Counted from the first letter of the stretch, positions 34,123 to 43,754 are shown. The stretch: DNA of 61,090 bases from Spirochaetota bacterium (GCA_024274705.1 JAJSAL010000030.1:1-61090), one strand, 5' to 3'. Numbers and translations: made by a program. The notes: generated by a model from the letters alone, not told the origin.

Positions 34123-34995
34123 ATGGCAGCAGCAAAGAAAACCAGGATAGAGAAGAAGTACGGCGATGACGAAAATGTCCTTTCAATGTACTTAAGAGAA
34201 ATCAATAAAATACCCCTGCTTACCAGGGAAGAAGAAGATAAATATGCACGACTAGCGGCCAAGGGCAAAGAGTTTGCCAAGCACATGCTTGTGAAAGCCA
34301 ATCTTCGCTTTGTAGTAAATGTGGCAAAGAAATACCAGAACCAGGGACTTCCCCTTTCCGACCTCATCAGTGAAGGGAATATCGGCCTGATGAATGCGAT
34401 AGACCGGTTCGATGTTGATAAAGGATATCATTTTATTTCCTACGCAGTATGGTGGATACGCCAGGCGATTCTGAAGGCAATCTGTGAAAAATCGAGGATG
34501 ATCCGTCTGCCCCTGAACCGGGCAAATGAGCTTGTTCAGATCGAAAAAGCCCGGAAAGAACTGCAGTCGCAGAAAGGCGAGGAACCGGAAGTACAGGACA
34601 TAGCGGATGCTGTAAGTATGGACGAGGAACACGTATCAAGTCTTATCAATATTTCCAGGGATCTCGTGTCCCTGGATACTCCTGTATATAATGAGAAAGA
34701 TTCATCGATTCTCGGGGATTTTATCGAGGACAATGGTTATCAGCACCCCGAGGAAGAGATCATGGAGAAATCCTTGAAAAATGATATCAATGTGATTCTC
34801 CAGACACTTACAGAGAAAGAATCCGAAATTATCCAGTACAGGTTCGGCCTGAACGGAAGAAGCCCCCTTTCCCTCAAAGAAATCGGGGATCGTTATCATC
34901 TTACGAAAGAGAGGATCCGGCAGATCGAAAAAAAGGCACTGAAACGGCTCCAGCATCCTTCCCGAAGTCAGCTGTTGTCTGCCTATACTGCATAA
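34123..34995 (+). CDS. Alternative sigma-70 family factor (RpoS/RpoD-like, group 2)
   Basis: This 290-residue factor has region 1.2 (LSMYLREINKIPLLTREEE), region 2 (LVKANLRFVVNVAKKYQNQG, LISEGNIGLMNAIDRFD, FISYAVWWIRQAILKAICEK) and regions 3-4 (SRMIRLPLNRANELVQI, TEKESEIIQYRFGLNG, LTKERIRQIEKKALKRLQ). It lacks the long region 1.1 and the large non-conserved insert of housekeeping RpoD, so it is an alternative factor. Start at ATG 34123 is set by GGAGG at 34112-34116; an upstream in-frame start at 34075 would lie inside the sigma-54 promoter. Its position behind a -24/-12 element and 7 kb from an Rrp2-like activator supports an RpoS role by analogy with Borrelia. Not distinguished from an RpoD paralogue by sequence alone. 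Confidence 0.88.
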   Translation: MAAAKKTRIEKKYGDDENVLSMYLREINKIPLLTREEEDKYARLAAKGKEFAKHMLVKANLRFVVNVAKKYQNQGLPLSDLISEGNIGLMNAIDRFDVDKGYHFISYAVWWIRQAILKAICEKSRMIRLPLNRANELVQIEKARKELQSQKGEEPEVQDIADAVSMDEEHVSSLINISRDLVSLDTPVYNEKDSSILGDFIEDNGYQHPEEEIMEKSLKNDINVILQTLTEKESEIIQYRFGLNGRSPLSLKEIGDRYHLTKERIRQIEKKALKRLQHPSRSQLLSAYTA

Positions 34996-35181
34996 TCGGT
35001 CATTGTATTGACAGCGGGTACTATACGCCCTACGATGAAATATCACGGTGACTCAGAAAGTAAAAGTTATGCAACGGGGAAGAACGCTATACTTCAATTT
35101 TAATCGCAGCAACATAACAACCTTTCTTTTCGTAAATACCGGCCATAAGATTAAAATGGGACTTTCTGTGAGGAAGGTTAT

Positions 35182-37311
35182 ATGAAAACCAACCTGGTCC
35201 TGGGTTTCGCACTCTCGATTTTCATTTCAATCTCTTTGTCCGGTCAGACAGATAATTCATTTTTTTCAGTCAAAACAGCTCCGGGAATCAACATACCCGT
35301 GGCCAGAGACGTTGACATCTACACATTCAGCAGCGGTCTGGATGTACAGGCCGATTTTATCATGCCCTTCCTTCCCGCTTTGTCGATAGGCGCCGTTCTT
35401 GGTTACAACCTGCCCCCCCATTAAAAGACCGCCGGAACCAGTTTCAGCTCCCTTTCACTCCTTTCAGGAGGAGCGGTTGCCGCTGTCAATTTCGAGTTAA
35501 TCCCGAGACTTACCCTGGGTGCTTTCGGAAACGCAGGGTTCTTCTATGCTTTTTTCAACGAAGAAACTGCTTCAGGGGGAGGTAATCCCTATTTCGGCGG
35601 GGGCTTAAGTGTGTCTTACCGGTTATTGCCTGCTTTTAGTTTGTACCTGGCAGGTTCTTACCGGTACTTCGCCGGTCTTTACAACGATATACATATTGCA
35701 ATCGGTACCACCTTTCATTTCTTAAGCGGTTCTGCGCGGCCTGTTCGGGAAAAAAAGGAAATAGGGAAGCCGAAGCTTGAATTACTTACCAATCCGGGGA
35801 TAGGAGTGGAGTTGAACTCCATTGAATTCGACACCATTTTCCCTGTGTTTTTCAAATACTATGTCAAGCATCCTATTGGTAAAGCTATGCTTAAGAACTG
35901 GGAAGAGGTCCCGGTGGAAAGCGTGCAAATCAGCTTTTTCGTGAAGCAGTATATGGACAACCCCAAGGCGGCCAAGATCGTGGAACGGCTCGGGCCGGGA
36001 GAGGAGAGAGAGATCGAGATATATGGCTTGTTCACCAACAAGGTGCTGGAGATTACCGAGGGCACCACGGTATCGGCATTGATCAATGTCACCTATAGAG
36101 AAGAGGGAGAGGAAGTAAATAAGGAATACATTGAAACGATCAGGCTGGAGAACAGAAACGCCGTGACATGGGATGACGACCGCAAGGCCAGCGCCTATGT
36201 CACTGCCAAAGACCCGGCTGTGTTGACGTTTGCCAGGAATGTGTCCGGGTTGATCAAGGGTAAAACCTACCGGGGCGTGGACAAGAATATGATTATAGCT
36301 ATCGCCCTGCACGAAACCCTGGACCTCTATGGAATAGGCTATGTTGTCGATCCCACCACTCCCTATGTGGAGTTCTCTGAAAACAAACTGGCCATCGATT
36401 ATCTGCAATTTCCCAAGCAGACCCTCGAGTTCATGGCCGGAGACTGTGACGACCTGTCCATCCTGTATTCCTCGCTCCTGGAGGCTGTGGGTGTGGAGAC
36501 CGCTTTCGTGACTACGCCCGGGCACATATTCGTGGCCTTTACCCTAACTATGACCCCCGATGAAGCGCGTAAGAAGTTTCTCTATCCCGACGACCTTATT
36601 TTCCGGGAGGACAAAGTCTGGCTGCCGGTTGAAATTACCGCCAGGAACAGGGGATTCATCAAAGCCTGGGAGATGGGCGCCAAGGAGTGGCGTGAAAATG
36701 CAGCGGAGGGCCTGAGCGGCTTTTTTCCCATACACGAAGGGTGGGAATTGTACGAACCGGTCGGATTCCCGGGAGTTACACTGATTACGATGCCGGCCAG
36801 GGATCAGATCACCATAGCATTCCAGAACGAAGTTGAAAGTTTCATTGAGAGAGAAATCTCCCTCCGTGTCAAAAAGCTTGAAGCGGAAATCGGCAGGCAG
36901 CAAAGCAGTATCGTACTCTCGAACAAGATCGGTGTGCTTTACGCGAGATACGGTTTGGATGAGAAAGCCCTGGAGAGGTTTAGCGAGATCCTGACTAAAA
37001 GGGAGTATTTGCCGGCGCTGATAAATACAGGCAACATCCATTTCTTAAAAGGGGAGATGCAAAAAGCTCGAATTTACTACAAGAGGGCTGAGATAGTGGA
37101 ACCTGACAATCCCAAGGTGCTGCTAAGTGTGGCCAGGGTGAACCATGAGCTTGAGAACTATGGTACGGCTCGTGAGGCCTACGATAAGTTGCAGGAGATC
37201 GATCCTGCATTGGCCGACCGGTTTGCCTATCTTTCGTTGAGAGGGCAGGAGGCGAGCAGGGCTGCCGACCTGGAAGCAGTGAAAGGAGTTGTATTATGGG
37301 ACGAAGAATAG
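35182..37311 (+). pseudogene. Exported transglutaminase-like/TPR protein interrupted by an in-frame TAA
   Basis: A signal peptide (ATG 35182 with AGGAAGG upstream; ends ISLSGQ) opens a frame that stops at TAA 35422-35424. The same frame resumes at once with KTAGTSFSSLSLLSGG and runs to 37311. The part before about 35750 is barrel-like (FIMPFLPALSIGAVLGY, LTLGAFGNAGFFYAFF, GGGLSVSYRLLPAFSLYLAG). Later come a transglutaminase-like core (FMAGDCDDLSILYSSLLEAV with Cys; TTPGHIFVAF with His) and C-terminal TPR repeats (NKIGVLYARYGLDEKALERF). One base change would restore 709 residues, so this is a nonsense mutation, an assembly error or, less likely, readthrough. A product starting at GTG 35611 is conceivable but would lack a signal peptide. 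Overlaps the next gene by 16 nt. Confidence 0.8.
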
Positions 37312-38204
37312 TCACTCTCTGTGCCATGGGATTGTGCGGGATTTTCTTGATATTTTCTTTAGTCAGCTGCGAGGACATGGCGCTCCGAAGCCTGGTGGTA
37401 GCCAAGGCGTTAGGAAATGGTGACACCACGACTTCCCCGGAAACCAATGCAAACCTTTCCACGCTTGAAATCTCTCACGGCACAATATCACCCGGTGTCA
37501 GTGCCGGTAATACTGCATATTCCACCTGGGAGCAGAGCATGGTTACTTCGGTTACGGTAACCCCGACAGCGGAAAGTTCTACAGCCGGTATCACCGTGAA
37601 CGGCACGGCAGTAGCATCAGGAACAGCTTCCGGAAACATTACGCTTATTACGGGACCGAGCACTATCATCATCGAAGTAACCGCCGAGGACGGAACCACA
37701 ACCAGGACCTACACGATTGCGCTATACAGGGCGGTCGCTCTGCCTCAAACGGGCCAGACTACCTTTTACGCAACGGGGGATGACGGGGACCTGGAGAAAG
37801 GGCTTGCCTGGCCCGGTCCGCGGTTCACGGACAACGGCGACGGAACCGTTACCGACAACCTCACGGGGCTCATGTGGGACCAAAACGGGTATCGAGCCGG
37901 CACAACAAGGACCTGGACTGAGGCATTAAGCGATTGCAACAGTCTTTCCCTGGGAGGCCACAGCGACTGGCGGCTTCCCAACCGCAAGGAACTGAATAGC
38001 CTGGTGAATTACGAAGCATCAAATCCATCAACCTGGCTGAACGGGCAGGGCTTCAGTTCCGTGCAGGGCAGTTACTACTTGTCGTCTACGACTTATGCGC
38101 CCTCTACTACTAACGCGTGGTACGTCGGCATGAATAATGGCATGGTGGGCCTCTTCGCTAAGACCAGTAGCACCTACGTGCTGGCGGTGCGGGCCGGACA
38201 GTAG
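37296..38204 (+). CDS. Lipoprotein with cadherin-like and DUF1566 (Lcl) domains
   Basis: The N-terminal signal ends in the lipobox SLVSCE. Residues of about 50-145 form a cadherin-like beta-sandwich (NLSTLEISHGTISPGVSAGN, STIIIEVTAEDGTTTRTYTI). Residues of about 150-300 form a DUF1566/Lcl domain with PRFTDNGDGTVTDNLTGLMW, GHSDWRLPNRKELNSLVNY and a C-terminal SSTTYAPSTTNAWYV block, typical of surface lectin-like or adhesive proteins. The ATG lies inside the end of the preceding TPR gene (16-nt overlap). Probably surface-exposed. No reverse transcriptase or template repeat is nearby. Confidence 0.82.
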   Translation: MGRRIVTLCAMGLCGIFLIFSLVSCEDMALRSLVVAKALGNGDTTTSPETNANLSTLEISHGTISPGVSAGNTAYSTWEQSMVTSVTVTPTAESSTAGITVNGTAVASGTASGNITLITGPSTIIIEVTAEDGTTTRTYTIALYRAVALPQTGQTTFYATGDDGDLEKGLAWPGPRFTDNGDGTVTDNLTGLMWDQNGYRAGTTRTWTEALSDCNSLSLGGHSDWRLPNRKELNSLVNYEASNPSTWLNGQGFSSVQGSYYLSSTTYAPSTTNAWYVGMNNGMVGLFAKTSSTYVLAVRAGQ

Positions 38205-38325
38205 GTCATTTGGTTATTTGTTAATTTACGGGAGATCCCGATTGAGCTTTTCAAGCTGCACCTGACAATACAAATCCTATATAAGCTCTTCCAGTGTGCA
38301 TATTGTAGGAGTTTTAATATGTTAT

Positions 38326-38727
38326 TTATGGAATGATTTTGAAACCGGCAAGCTCGAAATGCTTATCAAAAGAAAATACACGTTTGATTCGATTCTTAGA
38401 CATTAGTACAAAGGATATACAATCCGTGTAGCTTACTTCAAGGTTTGAATATTTTTCAAACAGATCAAGTGCTTTGAGTTCATCCTCTCTAACCGGTCGC
38501 AGTATTGTTACTGTATCAGATAAAAAAATATTGCGTGCTCTTTGCACTGCAAATTTATACCCTGCCCGGCGTCCCAGCATGGTAAATGTTTCATCCAACA
38601 CAAAATTGCTCGTGAAACATCGTTCATTATGAGTTTGAAGATTTTTCCAGAACCTTATTGCTTTATTAAAGTATTGATCCCTTTCCAAATGACGGGCGAT
38701 AAAAGCTCCGGTATCTATGTAAATCAC
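38326..38727 (-). CDS. vapC: PIN-domain toxin (VapC type)
   Basis: This 133-residue protein has the PIN-fold acidic residues: MIYIDTGAFIARH (first Asp), NFVLDETFTMLGRR (Glu), YTDCISFVLM (Asp) and VFSFDKHFELAGF (last Asp). VapC toxins are Mg-dependent RNases that cut tRNA or rRNA. Start GTG 38727 overlaps the antitoxin stop by 4 nt (GTGA), the classical coupling. The surrounding kilobase is clearly more AT-rich than its neighbours, consistent with horizontal gain. Confidence 0.85.
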   Translation of the reverse strand: MIYIDTGAFIARHLERDQYFNKAIRFWKNLQTHNERCFTSNFVLDETFTMLGRRAGYKFAVQRARNIFLSDTVTILRPVREDELKALDLFEKYSNLEVSYTDCISFVLMSKNRIKRVFSFDKHFELAGFKIIP

Positions 38728-38963
38728 TCCTTATTTCCATAGAGATATTTATCATGATTTAGAGAGAGATCATCCGGAACATCCTCGCCGAACAATGCAT
38801 CATCGGATAAGAAAGGATCATCCTCTATCGAATCTGCTTTTTTCCCTACTTGTGTTTTAAGAGATAGCCTGATCAGCTCACCCAATGAAATTCCCATTTT
38901 TTCTGCTTTTCTTTCCGCTTTTAGTTTTAAATCTCCGGGCAGCATGATTGTTGTTCGTTTCAT
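38724..38963 (-). CDS. vapB: Ribbon-helix-helix antitoxin for the PIN toxin
   Basis: This 79-residue protein begins MKRTTIMLPGDLKLKAERKA, a ribbon-helix-helix DNA-binding start (strand then helices with MGISLGELIRLSLKT). An acidic tail (DDPFLSDDALFGEDVPDD) is likely to wrap the toxin. Start at ATG 38963 has AAGGAG upstream; a longer open frame to 39008 has no site. Likely autorepressor of the pair from an AT-rich upstream region (38964-39060). Confidence 0.82.
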   Translation of the reverse strand: MKRTTIMLPGDLKLKAERKAEKMGISLGELIRLSLKTQVGKKADSIEDDPFLSDDALFGEDVPDDLSLNHDKYLYGNKE

Positions 38964-39204
38964 TGGATACTCCTTTACATAGTTACATATACATAATAAC
39001 ATAACCATAATAGAAAATCAATTTATTTTTAATTCGTTTTTTCAATATGAGTTGCAGGCATTTATTCGTATTCGCTACATTGATGATTTAATGCGGGTAT
39101 CATTGACATAGGGGCTTTTTTGTTTTAGGGTCAACATATACTTATTTCACTGTAAACAATCTAAGACATGCATGAAGCGTAGAATATGGAGGAGATAACC
39201 AGTT

Positions 39205-41868
39205 ATGGATAAAGAGCAGTTTGTCTATTTTTTCGGCGGCGGTAAAGCCGAGGGTGATGCTAAAATGAAAGAGCTCCTCGGCGGTAAAGGGGCAAATCTC
39301 GCGGAGATGACGAATCTAGGGATTCCCGTACCTCCGGGGTTCACTCTCTCTACCGAAGTATGCCGGGAATATTATAAAAATAACCGGAAATATCCGGTTG
39401 GCCTGGCAAAAGAGGTTGAAGCGAATCTTGTGGAACTCGAAAAACTGATGGGAAAAAAGCTCGGTGATGCGGATGATCCGCTTCTCGTATCAGTACGCTC
39501 CGGGGCAGCTGTCTCCATGCCGGGAATGATGGATACGATTTTGAACCTGGGTCTCAATGATAAGGCTGTTGAGGGACTGGCGAAAAAAACCGGGAACGAA
39601 CGGTTTGTGTGGGATGCGTATCGTAGATTCATCCAGATGTTCGGGAATGTGGCAAAAGGTGTCGAACACGATGTGTTCGAAGAAATTCTCGGGAAAGTAA
39701 AAAAACAGAAAGGCATCGAGCACGATACGGACCTTGATATCGAAGATCTGAAAAACATTGTCAGTCAGTATAAACAGGCCTATAAAAAAGTCATAAAGGA
39801 AAATTTTCCTCAGGATCCTAAAAAGCAGCTCTGGGCAGCCATAGACGCGGTGTTCGGTTCCTGGAACAACCCAAGGGCGATAAAGTACAGGGAGCTTAAT
39901 AATATTAAATCCCTCCTGGGAACAGCGGTAAACATCCAGAGCATGGTGTTCGGCAACTTCGGAACAGATTCAGGCACAGGTGTCTGCTTTTCCAGGGACC
40001 CGTCAACGGGTAAAAATGTGTTCTACGGCGAGTATTTGATGAACGCCCAGGGTGAAGATGTGGTCGCCGGTATAAGGACTCCTCTTAAGATATCTGCACT
40101 GAAGAAGCAGGATCCGAAAATCTATAACAAGCTGGTGAAACTGAAAGACCGGCTGGAAAAGCACTACAAAGATATGCAGGATATCGAGTTTACCATCCAG
40201 CAGGGAGAACTTTTTATTCTTCAGACAAGAAACGGAAAACGGACAGGATCGGCTGCAGTGAAAATCGCTGTAGACATGGTTAAGGAGAAGGTACTGACCA
40301 GAGAGAAGGCCGTTATGAGGGTCACTCCTGAACAGTTGGATCAGCTCCTCCATCCCATGATCGATCCAAAGTTTAAAAAGGACCTGAAGATTCTCGCCAA
40401 GGGGCTCAATGCGTCACCCGGTGCTGCAACGGGACAGATCGTGTTCACTGCAGATGAAGCGGAAGCATGGGTGAGGGACGGGAAAAAGGTCCTCCTGGTG
40501 CGGAAAGAGACGTCACCGGAAGATATCGGTGGTATGCACGCATCCGAAGGTGTTCTCACCTCCACGGGAGGAATGACAAGCCATGCTGCTGTTGTAGCCC
40601 GGGGAATGGGAACACCCTGTGTCGCCGGTTGTAAGCAGGTTGAAATAACCGGCAAAACCATGAAGGTAGCCGGAAAAACGTATAAGCAGGGTGCCTGGAT
40701 CTCCATCGACGGCACAACCGGTGAAGTTTTCGCAGGGGAAGTGGCGCTTAAAAAACCATCCTTAAGCGGTGAGCTTAGTACGTTTCTATCCTGGGCGGAC
40801 GAAATACGGTGCAAGGCGGTACGGAAAGGGTTGCCGGGAAAAGGCTTTCTCGTCCGGACCAATGCTGACCAGCCGGTTGACGCTAAGCTGGCCCGCACAT
40901 TCGGTGCCGAAGGAATCGGCTTGTGCAGGACAGAACATATGTTTTTCGAGGAAGGTAAACTGCAGATCTTCCAGGAAATGATCGTAGCGGGGGATGTGGA
41001 AACCCGCACAAAAGTGCTGAAGAAGCTTCTGACTCTTCAGAAAAAAGATTTCCGGGGAATATTTAAGGCAATGGAAGGGCTTCCCGTTACAGTGCGCCTT
41101 CTCGATCCCCCTCTTCATGAATTTGTTCCCAAAACGAACGCAGAGATTAACGATCTGGCTAAACTCATCGGTGTAAAACCGGCGCAGTTGAAGACCAAGA
41201 TCGAGTCCCTCCACGAAATGAACCCGATGCTCGGGCACCGGGGGTGCAGGTTGGGAATTACCTACCCGGAAATTTATGACATGCAGGTAGAGGCCATTAT
41301 TACCGCGGCCTGCGAACTGGCGAAGAAAAAGGTTAAAGTACTGCCGGAAATCATGATCCCCCTTGTAGGTACCTTTCAGGAGCTGAAGATTCTACGTGAA
41401 AATGCTGAAAAGGTTATTGCCGGAGTCTTCAAGCGGATGAAAACTAAAATCACTTACAAGATTGGAACCATGATTGAGGTACCCAGGGCGGCTCTTACGG
41501 CTGACGAGGTGGCGGAATACGCAGACTTTTTCTCTTTCGGAACCAACGATTTAACCCAGATGACCTTCGGGTTTTCCCGGGACGATGTAGGTTCTTTTGT
41601 ACCGGAATACATAGCGCAGAGTGTTCTCGAACAGGATCCCTTCCAGGCGCTGGACCAGACCGGTGTCGGTCAGCTGGTTGTCATGGGAACAGAAAAGGGA
41701 CGAAAGGTAAAGAAAGATCTAAAAGTCGGAATATGCGGAGAGCACGGCGGGGAACCCAGTTCTATCGATTTTTGTTACCGTACCGGGCTCAACTATGTTT
41801 CCTGTTCACCTTACAGGGTACCTATCGCCCGGCTTGCAGCAGCGCAGTCCGTGGTGAATAACAGGTAA
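39205..41868 (+). CDS. ppdK: Pyruvate, phosphate dikinase
   Basis: Interconverts PEP, AMP and PPi with pyruvate, ATP and Pi; in anaerobic spirochaetes it often replaces pyruvate kinase. The 887-residue protein has the nucleotide-binding start LLGGKGANLAEMTNLGIPVPPGFT (read in parts), VSVRSGAAVSMPGMMDTILN, the swivelling phosphohistidine domain GGMTSHAAVVARGMGTPCVAG (His about 460) and the PEP domain with GIGLCRTEHMFF, GTNDLTQMTFGFSRDD and GICGEHGGEP (catalytic Cys). Full length. Start ATG 39205 has GGAGGAG upstream. A perfect TTGACA lies at 39103-39108 but the -10 is unclear. Ends in a strong terminator. Confidence 0.97.
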   Translation: MDKEQFVYFFGGGKAEGDAKMKELLGGKGANLAEMTNLGIPVPPGFTLSTEVCREYYKNNRKYPVGLAKEVEANLVELEKLMGKKLGDADDPLLVSVRSGAAVSMPGMMDTILNLGLNDKAVEGLAKKTGNERFVWDAYRRFIQMFGNVAKGVEHDVFEEILGKVKKQKGIEHDTDLDIEDLKNIVSQYKQAYKKVIKENFPQDPKKQLWAAIDAVFGSWNNPRAIKYRELNNIKSLLGTAVNIQSMVFGNFGTDSGTGVCFSRDPSTGKNVFYGEYLMNAQGEDVVAGIRTPLKISALKKQDPKIYNKLVKLKDRLEKHYKDMQDIEFTIQQGELFILQTRNGKRTGSAAVKIAVDMVKEKVLTREKAVMRVTPEQLDQLLHPMIDPKFKKDLKILAKGLNASPGAATGQIVFTADEAEAWVRDGKKVLLVRKETSPEDIGGMHASEGVLTSTGGMTSHAAVVARGMGTPCVAGCKQVEITGKTMKVAGKTYKQGAWISIDGTTGEVFAGEVALKKPSLSGELSTFLSWADEIRCKAVRKGLPGKGFLVRTNADQPVDAKLARTFGAEGIGLCRTEHMFFEEGKLQIFQEMIVAGDVETRTKVLKKLLTLQKKDFRGIFKAMEGLPVTVRLLDPPLHEFVPKTNAEINDLAKLIGVKPAQLKTKIESLHEMNPMLGHRGCRLGITYPEIYDMQVEAIITAACELAKKKVKVLPEIMIPLVGTFQELKILRENAEKVIAGVFKRMKTKITYKIGTMIEVPRAALTADEVAEYADFFSFGTNDLTQMTFGFSRDDVGSFVPEYIAQSVLEQDPFQALDQTGVGQLVVMGTEKGRKVKKDLKVGICGEHGGEPSSIDFCYRTGLNYVSCSPYRVPIARLAAAQSVVNNR

Positions 41869-41894
41869 CAAACCGGAGTTACCGAATGATTCAG

Positions 41895-41936
41895 AGCTGT
41901 TCAGCTGCACTACCTGCGGTTGAGCAGCTTTTTTTT
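41895..41936 (+). terminator. Terminator of ppdK
   Basis: AGCTGTTCA (41895-41903) pairs with TGAGCAGCT (41921-41929, one G-T pair), followed by eight T. Confidence 0.8.
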
Positions 41937-41968
41937 CGTAAGTACCTGTTTTCGTAAGTACCTGTTTT
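41937..41968. repeat. Perfect 2 x 16-bp tandem repeat
   Basis: CGTAAGTACCTGTTTT occurs twice head to tail at 41937-41952 and 41953-41968, between the ppdK terminator and the next start codon. Confidence 0.9.
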
Positions 41969-41992
41969 CGATATAGTTTCCCTTTAAGGCAT

Positions 41993-43693
41993 ATGAAACG
42001 TCATGTAGGCTCATCTGCACTAATACTGTCGTTCCTCGTCCTGTTCTCAGGGTCCATCATGGCTGCACCGGCGGAAGATTTTTCTTCATCATGGCGGTAT
42101 CCTGCAGCAGGAAAGATTACCGGGATATGCCGCGGCCGGGAGGGGGAGGTTGTGTACTTCCTCTGTGAAGATCGGAGTATGTATGCCGTATCTGCCGGGG
42201 GAACACCGCTCTGGAAATCACACCTGGGCGGTCAGGTTGCCTCATACATCAAAGAGGGACCGGACGGTACGATCTATGCTGTTCTGTTAAACGGTTCTCT
42301 GGTGGCGGTCAATCCTAGAGGAAGGATAATCTGGACCATCAGGGATTTAGAACCTGCTTCGGGAACTCCTGCGTTTTCTCCAGGGGGAGTTATCTACTAT
42401 GCAACCACCGGCGGAACAGTGTACTCGATTTCTCATACAGGGAGAGAGCGATGGAGTATCGATGTAAACAGCCCTGTTGCCGGATCCCCGGAGATTCTCA
42501 GCAGGTATCTTGTTCTCATAACAGGAAACGATGGGAACGTCTGGGTGGTGGATTCCCGGGGTGATGTAAGGTGGCAGCGAACCTTTGATCCCGGCTTTGT
42601 ATCGGTTGTATATTCCCGGATTCCCATGGTTGTCTTTGTTGGGAATGATAGAAGAGTTGCGTTTTACAGTAGTTCAGGAATGCTTCTCTATGAATACGAT
42701 GTGAGTATACAGATACCTTCGGTGAAAAGTATATTTCCCGTACCCGGGGGAGTATTGCTCCTTACCCGGGAGGGGAAGGTCTTTCGGCTTCAGGAAAACG
42801 GCGATATCAGCCATGTAGGGAACCTGCCCCCCTCTTCTCTTGGTATTCTGGGTGTATCAGTGGAGGGACGTATTCTCGGGTTCGATGCCGATGGCTCCCT
42901 CTCTCTGGATTCGGAGGGAATACAGAAAGGATTCAATGTGACCGGTGTGGCTACAGGGCCTCCGGTGCTGGTTTCCGGAGAGCTGATCGTATGGGGCGGA
43001 GAAGACTGGATTCTCTATGCGGCCGTCCTGGATGAACCGATGGAGGGATCTTCAGTTGAGCAGGGGATGCCTCCAGGGGAGCAGGATTCCTATGCAGCCC
43101 TTTCAACTATGAATTATAATTATCGCTACCTGATGTACCTGGTAGATTCGAAGGAGCTCAATGACAAAGAAGAAGCCCTCCGGGAGCTGAAAGAGATCAT
43201 TCTCAGTAATGATTCCGGTCTGGACAGGGAGTATGGGATGTACCTTCTGACGAGACTCGCCTCCCAGGGGGTGATCGATCCGATAGAAGAAAATGGAGTC
43301 CTTATCAATAATTTTCCCCAGATACGGAGCTCTGCCGTCGAAATACTCGGCAGGCAGGGTGATTTTTTCACAAGAGACTACCTTCTCAGACTTATGCGGT
43401 ACGAATTCGACAACTATGCCCTCGCCATGGAAATCCGGGCAGTTGGGGAACTGAAGAGCGACCCCCAGGGCAGGACGGGTGAGGTGTTCAATCATATTTT
43501 ACGGAAGCAGATGTACTATGGTCCCGATAACAGTGTCGCCGGCGAGATGATTCGCGCCATCGGGAAGATCAGCAACTACCACGGGAGTATCGATAAATCT
43601 TCGATAGAAACCCTCTTTACGATTTTCCGGGGCAATTATTCGAAACAGATCAGGTCACTGGCATTAAAAGCCCTGGAAGGGGTGGGAAAATGA
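41993..43693 (+). CDS. Exported PQQ-like beta-propeller protein with helical repeat tail
   Basis: This 566-residue protein has a signal peptide (1-25, ending SIMAA). Residues of about 35-350 contain repeated blades with the W-x-(x)-hydrophobic pattern of PQQ/BamB-like propellers (GTPLWKSHLGGQ, GRIIWTIRDLE, GRERWSIDVNSPV, GDVRWQRTFDP). The C-terminal 190 residues are HEAT-like helices (DREYGMYLLTRLASQG, IRSSAVEILGRQG, SVAGEMIRAIGKIS). It should be periplasmic and act as an assembly or binding scaffold. It precedes the P83/100 gene on the same strand (82-nt gap). No enzymatic residues are seen. Confidence 0.72.
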   Translation: MKRHVGSSALILSFLVLFSGSIMAAPAEDFSSSWRYPAAGKITGICRGREGEVVYFLCEDRSMYAVSAGGTPLWKSHLGGQVASYIKEGPDGTIYAVLLNGSLVAVNPRGRIIWTIRDLEPASGTPAFSPGGVIYYATTGGTVYSISHTGRERWSIDVNSPVAGSPEILSRYLVLITGNDGNVWVVDSRGDVRWQRTFDPGFVSVVYSRIPMVVFVGNDRRVAFYSSSGMLLYEYDVSIQIPSVKSIFPVPGGVLLLTREGKVFRLQENGDISHVGNLPPSSLGILGVSVEGRILGFDADGSLSLDSEGIQKGFNVTGVATGPPVLVSGELIVWGGEDWILYAAVLDEPMEGSSVEQGMPPGEQDSYAALSTMNYNYRYLMYLVDSKELNDKEEALRELKEIILSNDSGLDREYGMYLLTRLASQGVIDPIEENGVLINNFPQIRSSAVEILGRQGDFFTRDYLLRLMRYEFDNYALAMEIRAVGELKSDPQGRTGEVFNHILRKQMYYGPDNSVAGEMIRAIGKISNYHGSIDKSSIETLFTIFRGNYSKQIRSLALKALEGVGK

Positions 43694-43725
43694 CGATGCC
43701 CGTTTACAACAACGGAATAAAGTGA

Positions 43726-43754
43726 GTGGAATTCTCAGGACTATTGGGTATAAT
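43726..43754 (+). promoter_or_regulatory. Candidate promoter of the P83/100 gene
   Basis: A perfect TATAAT at 43749-43754 lies 22 nt before the start codon; the -35 (GTGGAA, 43726-43731, 17-nt spacer) is weak. Confidence 0.35.

Noticed and set aside
34996..35181. Possible riboswitch or promoter (TTGACA near 35007) before the transglutaminase gene
   Set aside because: The TTGACA has no -10 at proper spacing and the segment does not match any riboswitch core I know. I see nothing firm in this 186-nt gap.
35611..37311. Independent gene starting at GTG 35611
   Set aside because: The GTG falls inside the continuous barrel-like coding sequence (GGGLSVSYRLL), has no ribosome binding site, and would leave an exported protein without a signal peptide.
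37296..38204. DUF1566 lipoprotein as target of a diversity-generating retroelement
   Set aside because: No reverse transcriptase, accessory gene or template repeat is visible nearby, and no adenine-biased variable repeat could be identified.
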